Source of the DNA: Glandiceps talaboti | Lineage: Eukaryota; Hemichordata; Enteropneusta; Spengelidae | Assembly (NCBI RefSeq): GCF_964340395.1 | Contig: NC_135556.1 | Span: 7,054,001-7,118,000, forward strand | Direction: 5' to 3' | Length of the DNA stretch: 64,000 nt | In this document: positions 39,553-51,400 of the stretch, piece by piece | Position numbering within the stretch: the first letter of the stretch is position 1 | Layout of the letters: each line of letters begins with the position of its first letter | Notes under the pieces: generated by a model | The model's database searches: none | Seen by the model: only the letters and a program-made list of their open reading frames with translations | What the model was told of the DNA's origin: nothing | Position numbers and translations under genes: made by a program

Positions 39553-42500
39553 ATGAACAATTTAAAGTGAGAAACCACTGGATCGATTCAACTTAGTAGG
39601 GACATTGCTTATGGTGTACAGATGAAAAATTGTTCACACCGATCCAATGAGCGGTTTTCAATGCACATCCAAAAGAGTGATTTTCTGTCAAAATAATTCA
39701 TCATAATAAATTATGATGGAGTCTATGAGGTATGGTTATATAATGTTACATAATCACTTGGCTAAAGTCCTTGGGATGTTCCATTATCCTGTAGGGGTGT
39801 TTTCATATTTGAGGTGTGTTTCTCTCACTATGTGCATGTCAAACATTGGATTTCAGTTGCGCACATTGCCATTGGTAGTATCTTTATATTTTTATATTTT
39901 GTACAATTTTACGAACAAGGACTTGGTATATGTTGTGTCACATAGAGTTGTTTTATGAATGAAAAATCCCAAATAACTATCAACTTGTCATCCATATGTC
40001 CACTTTTTGAATACCTTGAATACAACAAATAAGATTTCACCTACTTTGGGTTCCATCTGTGAGAGAGTCCCTGATGCCTGCCTCATCTGTTATCGTGAAT
40101 GCTGGCTGTGAGTGTGACTGTGCACACAAATATGAGGCGTTTGCAGGCTTTGATTCATCTACTGTAAATCTAGGCTCTTCAGCTTTCGATACCTTGTGTC
40201 TATCAGCAGGCACATGCATGCCCAAGGAGTTTGGCTGGGGTGTAACAGAACTTGACGCACCGTGACAGGGTATAGTTACAGGAACAGAGACACTAGTATT
40301 TGGTTTGTTTTCGATGTGAACATTTACCGGTGGACTTGGTTGCACGTGAGATGATTTCGGACTATCTCTTAGCATATCATTCATCCTATCCATCTGTCTC
40401 TGGAGATTATCAGTTGTCATGTTTAACATTGTTGTAAGGGGAAGTGTAGCGTGTGTTATCATGGCTGGTATCTCATCCCGTAACTTGTTGTACTTGTCAT
40501 TCAGATCTTTGTTTTCCATCTTTAATTTTTCAACTTCAGTTTGGTGCAAATTGTCTAACTTGCCAACCCGATGTCTTAAAGTTTTCATTTCTTGCTTCAC
40601 CTCGTCATTTGCTTCATTCCCCCTATATTGCATCATCTGCAAATCAATACACAGCTCATGGAGTCTTGTCACTCCTTCAGTTTGTTTTCCTGCACTTTCA
40701 GTATACAAATTAAGGGTTGCATCAACCACCCGAAATATATGTTTAGCTGTGCCTTGGAGTTCTCGTAAAGCCTTATCACAGTCGCTTCGTGTTTGCTCAT
40801 TTGCATCCATTTCAGACCGTAATTTTGCTACCCACCTCTCCATCTGTTCAACCTCTTTGGAAAGTGATTGATCATTCAGTCCCTTGAAATGTGAACGATT
40901 TTCCACATTTTGAAGGTGATGAGGCAGAAAGGGCTTGTCTTTTACCTACATGACAAATGAAGCAAAGAATTATTAGCAAAATTGGTTATGCTATATGGTA
41001 ACAGGACAAACGCCCCCCGCACAAACGCCCCCGGACAAATGCCCCCCTGACAAATGCCCCCGTAGGACAAATGCCCCCCGAACAAATGCCTACGGACTAT
41101 GGACTATGGCTCACGACTCAACCAAGAAAGGCATCACTTCTATTGTATTACAAATGAAAAGACCAAGGATGCTCACGACTTTCTACTATAGTGCTATTGA
41201 AAGACGTGATTTCAGGCGATGTACTTAAAATTTGGTTTTTATCACTTCTATTGTTTTATGAATGAAAATAGCAAGATGGGTGTGATTTCGAGTGGTGTAC
41301 TTATGGTATGTTCCATAATATGGTTAAAAGCCTTTTTAAAAATCGTTTATATTTTCAAATGGAACATTGCTTACAAACGCGGAAAGTAAACAACTAAATT
41401 GGATTAATAACACTTGGCATGTACAACATGTTGGAAGTACAGAGACTTGTATTACATTCCATCATTTGATAAGAACAGTTTTATGGCCACATTACATAAT
41501 AGTCATGTTCACAAACAATTTCCAGTACCCCTGGCATTTCATGTACACATAAAGAGGTCATAAAACTGTTGTTATCAAACCATGTTGTGTAATATAAGTC
41601 TCTGCTGTTCCAACATGTTGTGCCAAGTGTTATTAATCCAATTCATTTGTTTACTTTCCCTGTTTGTAACAGGTTACGTCTGTCCACAGTCTGATGTCAG
41701 CAGTCGTATGATAGTTCCAGCCACACTTTATTATCCTTTAACAGTCATAATTACCTGACAGTGTTCAGAATTGAATGTACTGTGAGGGCTTTCTAAACCA
41801 ATGTGTGTCTCATCATCTGTACCTGGTAAGAGAGCTGATAATCTGTAATGATAAAAAAAATAATATCATAACTAGGCAAAGCCCATAAGCTCGCGCAGGG
41901 TAGATTCATTTGTGACCGGCTGCCTGGGCCAGGGTTGATACACTTGATTTGGGTCATTTTCCAGGGGTATTGACCATCAAAATTTATTTTATTGAATGAC
42001 ATCTAATTCTCTGACATGGACGAGAATTAGTAAAGCAAGTCAACACTCTATGCAGTTGTTGGTTTCAAAAACCATCATAGCCATTAGATTAATATTGTTC
42101 ATTTTCAATCAGCCAACTTATCATAGACCATCCACCAACGTACGTTGGTCTTTGGACAATTCAACTCGATGATTTAGGAATGTTACTGTACCAACAAACA
42201 TAGGAAAGTAGATATTCTTTTTAAAACATGTAAAAAAAACAATATCGACAATATAAATATCAAAACCACACTTCCACAACCCGGAAATTAAACTGCGCTA
42301 TGTCATCAGTGGTCCGTATCGCGTACCACCTTGCATCAAACTTCCAAATAGTGTAACAATTTCTCCTTGAGGTACAGTGATGCCTCGATACTCGTTACAA
42401 TGTTACGATAATCGTGCCAACAGGCCTACTGTTACAATATTGCAATGCATGGTGATGTTATGTCGCCTATGATATACGATGATACGGTAGCGCGTGGAGA

Positions 42501-43374
42501 ATGCACGTAGTATATGGAAGGCGCATGCATAGTCAGTGCGCGCCGCAATGCATCATTGGGAGAACCACCAATTTTTTTTGAATAGTATATACGACGCGCA
42601 TGCGTACTAGTCATTGAGCCGCTTCGCGGCAGCTTTGCTGCCGCTGCGCGAGCTAATAATATAATTATTGTTAATATTGTGTAATCTGTACCAGTCAATT
42701 AATTTGCATAATATAAAGACAGGTGAATTTAGTGGCTGAATGACATCTGTAATATTTTTCCCTACTTTTAAGAACAATGTGAAATAGCATTGACCAAGTC
42801 TGTGTTTGTAACTCAATAAATTATAAAAAGCTAAAAATTGTGTTAAAAGTTTGTTATTTTACGTTTAATAAATATTTTACATATTTTGAAATGTTTTGCA
42901 ATTTATTGAGTTACAAACAAGGATTTAGTATATGTTGTTTCACATTGTTTTTTCCAAAAGTTTAAAAACATAGTAGAGTTGGTTTATGAATTGAAAATCA
43001 AAAATAAGTACATTTTTTTGGTACCCTTTGCCATCCATATGGCCACTGTAAGGACATTCCGGAATGAGAACATTTGTACTGGAATGAGTTTCACTCTACA
43101 ACAAGCTGTAGATTTATGGTACAATAGTATTTATACATTTTTGCTTGATTTTATACCTGATGAAAATAATGAAATGGGTCACTCAGTGTTCTCATTCAAG
43201 AGAACAAGTTGCTGATATCTAAGTAAGTTTCAAACTCTCAAAGATCACACAAATGTACCTTGGGATATCCGAAGTCCTATCACTGCGATATGGATTGTTT
43301 TGTCTCCATTCTCGTCCTGTATTAGGCAGGTCATTATCACAACAACTGCTCATGCTTTGCCCTCCTTCAGCCAT
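38800..43374 (-). CDS. Unrecognised coiled-coil protein, four exons
   Basis: Exons on the minus strand: 43374-43259 (ATG, MAEGGQSMSSCCDNDL), 41842-41755, 40945 to about 40045/40041, and a terminal exon from 38876. Joins agree in phase (AG|A, then phase 0). The predicted product is about 390 residues: a polar N-terminus with GTDDETHIGLESPHSTF, a long coiled coil at about residues 95-260 (KEVEQMERWVAKLRSEMD, EVKQEMKTLRHRVGKLDNL, QRQMDRMNDMLRD), then a Pro/Ser-rich tail. There is no signal peptide, membrane segment or enzyme motif. The third exon has two possible donors, CCCAAA|GTAGGT (40045) and AGTAG|GTGAAA (40041). With the first, the last exon reads KSPVCMSSETEDASIGKPPD and ends at 38802-38800; with the second it reads KVTSVHVIRDRRR and ends at 38818-38816. 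The first looks more protein-like and is used for the span. It is tail-to-tail with HPF1. I do not recognise the family; a TRIM-like or centrosomal coiled coil is possible but no RING, B-box or NHL is visible. Confidence 0.72.
39137..40007. mobile_element. Element with about 100-bp terminal inverted repeats
   Basis: The left arm (GTCCATATGGATGACAAATG, CATAAAACAACTCTACTATG, AACATATACCAAGTC) reappears inverted at 39915-40007 (GACTTGGTATATGTTG, AGAGTTGTTTTATGAATG, TTGTCATCCATATG). Between the arms lie a GTAT/GT microsatellite and the block repeated at 45.6-46.1 kb. The right arm abuts the third exon of the coiled-coil gene. Confidence 0.6.
39403..39551. repeat. Mixed (GTAT)n/(GT)n microsatellite
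   Basis: Alternating blocks of GTAT and GT inside the element at 39.1-40.0 kb. Confidence 0.95.
41006..41092. repeat. Short C-rich tandem repeat
   Basis: Six units of about 12-15 bases are based on ACAAATGCCCCCC/ACAAACGCCCCCC. It lies in the coiled-coil gene just upstream of its third exon. Confidence 0.75.
41370..41670. mobile_element. 301-bp element with about 115-bp inverted arms
   Basis: TTACAAACGCGGAAAGTAAA at the left returns inverted as TTTACTTTCCCTGTTTGTAA at the right. The arms share AATTGGATTAATAACACTTG, the CAACATGTTGGA block and CAGTTTTATG. It lies within the intron of the coiled-coil gene between exons 2 and 3. Confidence 0.72.
42762..42968. mobile_element. Palindromic relative of the 39.1-40.0 kb element
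   Basis: Inverted arms (AACAATGTGAAATAGCATTG, TTTGTAACTCAATAAATT at the left; AATTTATTGAGTTACAAACA, TTGTTTCACATTGTT at the right) surround about 65 AT-rich bases. The sequence up to 43048 (GAATTGAAAATC ... GCCATCCATATGGCC) matches the outer arm of the 39-kb element, so this is the short form of the same family. Confidence 0.6.
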
Positions 43375-43836
43375 AATCCACTATATGTCACTCAGTGAGT
43401 CTAATATACAAAAAGAGCAAAATACAAACAAGTCAATATCTGATTCTTGCGTTTGGATGACTATTAAAATCTTGTATCAATACTATATGGCATTTTAAGG
43501 TCGTTGGATCTGTTGACTGAATGGCATGACAGTATGCATTGCAGTGTCATTTCAAATCCATATGATAAATTATCCCACTTTCAACTATAGGCTGAGATAT
43601 AGTATTAGGTTGATTCTAAAATGCTAGTAATAGTATGCCAAAAAGTCAGTTATTATCTTTAGGCTCAAGTATCAAAGACAGTCACTGCTAGTACTGTAGT
43701 ACAAAAGGGTTTAAAATACATCATACAATGTGTATAGATAAGATAAGATGTGATACAGCTATATTACAATTGTGTTGAACATTGACAAATTCTATTTGGA
43801 TACATTAGTGTAATATAAAGAACACTACGGTTATAA

Positions 43837-43876
<40 letters not shown>

Positions 43877-43877
43877 A

Positions 43878-43914
<37 letters not shown>
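43837..43914. repeat. (TA)n microsatellite in two blocks
   Basis: Two TA runs are separated by AAAATAAG. Confidence 0.95.
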
Positions 43915-43919
<5 letters not shown>

Positions 43920-44707
43920 GAAAGAAGACGAGTATGATATTACATTATGGATTTACACTATGAATGAGCACTCTACTTGGCGAAAGAAGAATATAACTCT
44001 ATATATATATTATGTAAAACAATTTTCTTGATTTTTACATGAGTTTAGATATAAAGAGAGCAATTATAATCTCTTTTTGTTTTGATTGCATTATAAATTG
44101 AAATTGCTCTTTCTTTTTTATATTATTGAATTCTGAATTGATATTATAAATGACACTAAATAGTTTATATCTTTGTTTTATAGTTTGCTATGTATCAATC
44201 TTCTTCCTCTATTCCTTTACAATTTGTACGTAGTCTATTATATTTAGTCTGTTATCTTGCACCTGGTCACCAGAAGTAACAGCAGTAGCAGTAAAATTGA
44301 TTTATAAACAGGATATGTAACCAGGAAACAATAAAAGCTGATTTCCATGTGGGCCATGTTAGCTGTAAAGGAAGACAAGGCGTTTGCATGGCCTGTTTAT
44401 TGTTCATGCTCTGGTGAAGCATATAGAATAATCATGTCATCATCCTACTACTTTTGCAACATATGTGCTAGCAGAATTTACTTTATTAAACAATGTTTTG
44501 GGGTTAAATGAAATTGGAATTTGCCAGCAACGACAATGTACCACTACAATATAGCGGGGACCATTATTGTCTACAGACTCAAATTTGAAGGTTGACAAGT
44601 CAGAATTTTCTACAGTAACTTTACTACATACTACAAGGAAAATATGTGGCAATAAAAGTTTAGGTAGATAAATAGGTAGTACGGTATATACATTGTATGT
44701 GCACTTA

Positions 44708-44808
44708 CCCTTTATTTTTTTAAGATGCAAGAGATTTTCACAGCTCATTTGCTTGCATGCCCTGGTTGCAATGAATGTGTCAATAGGGTTACCCCTATTG
44801 CGCTTCAT
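44708..44808 (-). CDS. Possible small first exon, unknown
   Basis: A minus-strand ATG at 44808 opens MKRNRGNPIDTFIATRACKQ, continuing to HLKKIKG, and meets a near-perfect donor (AAAGG|GTAAGT) at about 44708. I could not find a partner exon to its left with matching phase. It might be a 5' exon of a transposon-derived or lineage-specific gene, or chance. The surrounding sequence is intergenic between the coiled-coil gene and the NPC1-like gene. Confidence 0.2.
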
Positions 44809-46149
44809 TTAATATGTGCGCATGCGAATAGAGTGATGACGTGATGGCAGAAAAGTCTGTTCAATATCAAGGAACATAACCCATTGAAATTTAAACATTT
44901 TAAAATGCTGTTTAATAGCTTTCTTAAACAATTTGTAATAAGATTTACTGATGAGGTCATGCTTCGAGTGCATCCATTGCAGTAGTCATGGTAACATGAC
45001 CTTTAATCCACTTTCTACTAGGGGGTATTTGTTTGCACTGTCCAAAACGTTGCCGCCATATTTCATTGCTTCAGAAGAAATGTGTGCTCTGTCTTGCAAG
45101 AATAGTTGGAAAAAACACATTTAATTTATTTGTCTGTTTTATTGGTTGTTTTCTAAATGCATTGTATAATACCATTTTTAAAAATAGCTATCTGTGAATC
45201 TATCTCTTATGCCGTTCTTTCAATATATACTTTTAAGGAAAGGAAATGTCTGATGCAATATAATGGTATGTTTAAGGTTGACTGCTTGTTATATTGTACC
45301 TTTTGTGCTAATATGAATAGACAGATTGTTTACAGGTGTTGTTTACCTCACCCCAAGAAGCATTAGACCGAACAATTCTGTTACAAAAGCTGGCTGATAT
45401 TGGTTTACAGGGACCTGACCTGTGTTGGTACAGTGCTTCCTGAGATAGTGGATGGAGACGATATTGGTTTCCAGCTTTGTTTAGGTCAATGTTGGGACCA
45501 TTATTTTTCACTTTATAGCACAACTGAATACTAATTTAGTAATTCAGTTGGGCTGTATATAGCCATCACAAAATGTGTGTATGTGTGGTTGTGTGTGTGT
45601 GTGTGTAAATGACTTAAAGTTAAAAACCGGCTGAACGATTACCTTGAGATTTGGTGGAGACATTACTTTTGATGTCTAGATGAAAAATTCTTCAAATTGA
45701 AGTGATCCAATCAGTGTTTTTCAAGTTACACCCAAAACACAGGGGCGTGTATTATTGCTTACATTTATGTTTTCTTAGGAAGGTATCATACAAATTTTGC
45801 TGCTACAAATGTATCAATCTCTATAGTACTACGTACTCTTTCCCTATACAGGTAGGAATATATATTCAAAGGTTGTTATATTTAGTCTGTAGACATGGAA
45901 AACAACAATCTATGCAATATTACACGCCCCTGTGAACCAAAAGAGTGATTCTGTATCAAAATAGTCTATGAGGTATGATCACATATAATGTTACATAATC
46001 ACTTGACTAAAGTCCATGGCATGTTCTATTATCCTGTAGGGATTCTTTATGTTTGAAGAGTGTTTCTCCCACTGCATGTGTGTCAGACATCAGATTTCAG
46101 TTGTGCACATTGCATCAGCAGTATGTTTATATGAATGATTTGAATGATA

Positions 46150-46440
46150 CACCAATAGAGGAGGGGGGAATATGTAAAAACTTGCATAGGTTTCCATCTT
46201 GTAACATAATTTTGGTAAGGAACCCCAGTAAGCATGGTGGGAGAGGGGTCTGTGAAGTCTTGCTTAGATTTCCATCTTATTTCATAATTTTGGTGATGAA
46301 CACCAGTTAGGGGTAGGGAGAATCTATGAAGTCTTGCATAGATTTCCATCTTGGAACATAAATGTTGATGGGAAACCTTAGTAACAGAGGGAAGGAAATC
46401 TGCTAAAATTGCATTGATTACAATATCATGCAAGTATTTT
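46150..46440. repeat. Short array of the same unit as 37.1-37.7 kb
   Basis: Three to four units contain TGCATAGGTTTCCATCTTGT and GGAACCCCAGTAAG. It is followed by a C-run/(CA)n tract and by the sequence shared with 37.8-38.4 kb. Confidence 0.65.
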
Positions 46441-46449
46441 TTTTAATTA

Positions 46450-46482
46450 CCCCCCCCCCCCCCCACACACACACACACACAA
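46450..46482. repeat. C-run followed by (CA)n
   Basis: About 15 C followed by nine CA copies. A related block of GATT repeats is at 46636-46686. Confidence 0.9.
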
Positions 46483-46635
46483 AAGAAAAGCATGTCAGTA
46501 TTGAACTGCATAATCTTCGTCAGCTGTTGATAAATTCAAGGACATCAAGACACATGTTTGCAACAGCTTTCTCTAACTTTTTACAATGATCTACTATTGT
46601 TCCTGTTCAGCGCCATAGAACATTACGTCGCATTG

Positions 46636-46637
46636 GA

Positions 46638-46686
<49 letters not shown>
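46636..46686. repeat. (GATT)n microsatellite
   Basis: About 12 copies. Confidence 0.95.
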
Positions 46687-46687
<1 letters not shown>

Positions 46688-48401
46688 CATAAACACTGGT
46701 TTTTTTATATGTTGGAAATTGGAGCATATGTGTTCAGGCCAACTCTCTTACCTGGAAAGTCAAATTTCAGATTTGTTACAGTAAATTGACAAGCATTAAA
46801 ATCTCTCCCCATTTTACAACTGTATTATTAGAAGTTTGAGTCATTCTGTCAAAAGTTTTATTCTTTAATTAGAAACTTTATTTTTCATCCATGTTGCACC
46901 TTCTTCCATCCAAATCATCAGACAAGGGCAGTTTGAGTTAATAATTTTTATTGCGATAGTAAATGCCAAAGTAGAAACTGAAATTAATCATATTTTGTTA
47001 GTATGCTAATTAAAATCATCAGTTAAAACAAACAAAAGCAAATATCTCTACATATTAATACTCGCCATGAGTTATCATGCGTCCTTTTCCTGTGCAACAC
47101 TTACTGTATGCGGATGTCATGATTTTAAAAATTGATACGTTAAAAAGTTTCTGTCTCGAGCATCCTGCAGAATTTTACCTCCTCCAAGAAACCCACTATA
47201 TACCACATGTAGTGTGAGCATACGTGGAGGGTCTATGGTGTGATCTGTATACCTTAGCCAGCATAGTAATAATGCAGGCTGCCATATGTACTTGCGGATA
47301 ATAATATAGACATATTCTGTGTTTCTTGTTATTGATTATTGACCGTGCGTACAAATGTTCTCTTGTGCACTGTATAATATAACTACAGAGTATAGTTGAA
47401 GCATTTATGGTTAAAAGTTAAAAATTTGGAAATTCTAGAATATATGTGATTCTGACATACATGCACCCATAGAAAGCAGTATAACAGTTAGGTAATCTGA
47501 TGTAAATCCTGGGGTGATTCATTAGACAAAAATGGTCATGGATGAATTGAAACGTTTGTTCATGAACGATTAATTGTCAGTTTTTTTGCAGGTGAGGTGA
47601 CTAATTGCCAAAAGCCATGAAATCTCACACCATCAGCAAACATAATTTTCTGTGTAGGGTTACTTAGTGTGCATTAGCTTTGATTAATATCTGCAAACAA
47701 AAAAGTTTGACCATTTACAATTGGCCACGATATTTAGATATACAAATTTAAAATTGATGTAATGGTATGATTAATTATTTGACATATGTTGAGAAGCGCA
47801 ATATAATGACGAGAGGTCAGGTCACAGGTCAAAGATGAAATCGTCAGCATAAGCATAGTATATAAGTACATGTACATATTTTTCTTGAATAATATTATTT
47901 CCAGTGTTGGGCAAAAATACAGGTCTCATCCGTACGTTGTGGTGTACAACAGCAGATATAGTATGCATCACCCAATAGCTTGGAATGATGGAGCATGTGT
48001 ATGTTTTGAAGTACATTTGTATTATGGCATATATGAGTTACTTATTAACATTTCTGATATCCTATTAATTTTTGTAATGGTTGCGCATTGATGCTCTTGT
48101 GAGTTTACTGAAACTATAGTAGGTGCCTGCCTTTCACTCTTGTTTTGAAAACTTTAGGTATGGCATACAGAATTATACAATGTAATACTTTCTGAGTTTT
48201 CTTCATTAATGAATATTCAAATGTCATCAGAAATATGTATTTTTAATCAAATTAAGTGAACACATCAATATGGCACCAGAACATACACATGCTTATGGTC
48301 CCAAAATTTCAAAAAGTTCCAACAGTGAGAAAGGTTAATTGATATTCTGGATAAGATATGTTATATGCTTAATTTGAACTACTTTGCAATGAGCTAAGGC
48401 T

Positions 48402-48448
48402 TCAATCTTTTTTGTCGTCCATTTTCATCACTTCATTTACCTCAATAC
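48402..48448 (-). CDS. Terminal exon of the NPC1-like gene
   Basis: After a clear acceptor (GTTATTGTTTTCAG) this short exon completes a Gly codon and reads IEVNEVMKMDDKKD then TGA (48404-48402). It has no similarity to the C-terminus of NPC1, and there is no lysosomal tyrosine or dileucine sorting signal of the NPC1 kind. On the minus strand, ATTAAA at 48246-48241, about 160 nt after the stop, is a possible polyadenylation signal. Confidence 0.66.
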
Positions 48449-51400
48449 CTGAAAACAATAACATACATCAGTAAATAACGATTCTACTGTTACCAAGGAT
48501 ACAGTAAAAACTTTACAGTTGCTTTCTTTTATTTCTACCTTATTTTCAATAATTTTCCGACTGAGTATAGCGATAGTTTATGTTTGACATGAACTCAAAG
48601 AGTTCAGAAACATTGTTGAGTCTCACATTGTGTGGCATAATTAATTATCACAAGAAAATCATGTATAGGTGAATATTGCTTAATATACTTTTGAGTTCGA
48701 TATCACTGTGATATAAGTTACATGTGGATTGTCTGCACACAGCAATAATTGGGAATCACTATAGAGATTCATGTTACAGTTCTAAAATGCATAGCAAGAC
48801 ATTGGAGAGTCTCAGACTCCCTCTATCATCTATGGTTATAACATATGGTCCAAAGAACCTCATGCCACTAAATCTAAGCAATAGGTCGTCAAGTCAGGTC
48901 AGAGTTCACATCAACCATAATTTTACACTGTGGTTACAGAAATGAAACGTTACATATTTTCAGAACACTACCTTTGTCAATACCTTTATCTTTCTCTGCC
49001 TTCACTTTCATGTGATGTATGTTTGAATCGTGATCCTTTACCGATTTATCCACATTGACAAGTGGTGGTTTATCCTCTGTGTTAACTAAGGAGGCAGAAC
49101 ATGAGTTGGTTACCATTGGGTCAAGCAAATGTCCATCTTTCCCTGCTGCAATCTTGTAGAAAAATAAATATCAATCAATAAAATCAGTGTTTTTGCTAAG
49201 GTTTGGGAACCCCTATAATGGGATGGGGGGGGGGGGGTTTACATATGGTAAAAGTTCCATAGATTGCCATACATGTACTTCCTTGTACCCTATTTTTATT
49301 TTTATTTATATTTTTGGTGAAGATCAACAACTCTCAGATAAATTACCTTGGGAATTTGGATAAATGTTACGTAATTACTATTCTTAAACCTACACTGAAC
49401 TGCAATTTGAACATTTTTTTTTCAAGTTCAAGTAAACCAAAGATATATTCACTAAGTCAATTACTTATAAGAAAGACATTGTAGCTGTTAATTAGTGGTC
49501 ACTCCAAATTCTTAGATGTTATTGCCCCAATATTTTTATTTGTTCAGCCAAGGAAAATATGAGTGACCTAAGGGGACTTTGTCACTACGAGTCACGAGAT
49601 GAGTTACTAAGTAACAACCCTTAGATCAAAAGTATTTTCTGGCTGAATGAAGAAAAATATTGGGGAATGACATCACTATACCAGCACCAGTAATATCAAA
49701 GGAAAATTGGGGAAAGTAATGGTAATTTTGAACGTTTTGACTTGTATTTTGAACACAGCAGAACCAGTGACATAGATGCATGTTGTCATGTGACGTAGAA
49801 CAACCAGAGTATATATTCCATATTATTTGTTCAAGTCGGCTTGTGTATGGCATAATATTAGTACATGTACATGCTGTCACCCTTTGATTTAATTATACAC
49901 TGTTAACTCCATGCATATTGTATATTGAACTGTAGGCTAGATACTTACATGAGTTGTTACAATGAAGGTCAAATTATCTGGACTTGAAATATTCTGCAAG
50001 ATCTCACGGAATCTACAGGTAAAACAAATAATTACTGAAAATCATTAATTATGCATTCCAAATAACTCGTAAAAACCAAAAGTTACATAAAAGCTTTACA
50101 CTGTTACAGGACCCATGTGCTTTGGTATTGTTGATACATGCAGTACCAATACATTACAGAGAATTTGAAGCTTGCATTATTAAGACATAGTCTGATTACT
50201 CAAAACTGTTAGTTTATGCAAATGACTTATTAATATTCACAGGATATTTACAAATCTATAAGTTCCTGCTATCAACATAAGGAAGTGGTGTAGCAAGTTT
50301 CATTAGAATTTATGAAGTAGTTTTTGAGATATGCATGTCCACAGACTGACAGACAGACAGACACTTTTAGTGGTCTGAGTGTATATACATAGGGTGCAGG
50401 ACGAATAATCAATTTTGTTTTCGGGAAGTACAAGGACTCATTAGTCAGATCAGTAGATGTTTACACTCACTGCATAATAACCTGTGAGTTTGTTCTCGGA
50501 TTAGCATTCTACTAATTAATGCAAAGTTGATAAACTCTGATAAGACAGTGATAAAGTAGGAAATAGGAAAAAAACTTTGAGAGGAAACAATAGTTATGAT
50601 GGTTGAAATATAGAGAAAATAGTATTAGAAATCTGGAAAATTGTGAGAACAAAATTGACTATTCCTCCTGTTCCCCGTGGTATATACATGTATAATCATC
50701 ATTTAATCAAACTAGTGTAAACACTAAATGAAATTAAATATGTGGCCATGTACTTTAGGAAAACTTGCTATCAGAGAAACCAACCTTCTGTAAGTGTACC
50801 CTATTACATCAATGTCCATTAATTAATAGCTCATGATATAGTCGATTTTCGGGTTCCAAAATGCATTGCGTGAGACGACGTCGCTTATGTTGTTACATTT
50901 AGCCTTGTTTTGTCTTTATTACGTTTGAAATAACATTTCATCAGGAAGTGATGGAAAGACACGTTAACCTATTTGATTATGAGTGATTTTATAGAAAAAA
51001 GACTAAACGTCATCAATGACAGAGGGGGATTTTACTGGTGAATCCAGGGTACTGTCAGGTGATGACCATCCCCCTGAGTAGCGCATGCAAACCTCCCAGC
51101 GAGTACACAATACATGGCATTGTATGGAGAGACGCACAATGCATCTTGGAGATGGCAACAGGTCTATTAACACATTGCAATAATATAGTCATAGCATTTG
51201 TTTATCTTCATTTGCTTTCTGTAGTATTAAATCTGCACTAGCTGCAACTGGGATATTTTTCCATCAAATAACCAAAGATGTATTCACTAGAAATTGGTCA
51301 ATTACTTATGAAAAAAGACATTGTATATGTTAATTAGTGGTCAATATTATCTGTTGGTATAGTTTAGTGGCATTGTTTAATCTTGAAACGAAAGCTTGGT

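Larger units (their letters stand above)
43375..48401. other. Intergenic, mostly repeats
   Basis: It contains the TA microsatellite, the possible small exon at 44.8 kb and the partial copy (45.6-47.45 kb) of the 37-40 kb repeats. There is no NPC1 sterol-sensing-domain exon on the minus strand here, which supports the short NPC1-like gene model. Confidence 0.65.

Noticed and set aside
40419-40871. 150-codon plus-strand ORF
   Set aside because: It is the shadow of the minus-strand coiled-coil exon, which has splice sites and phase agreement.
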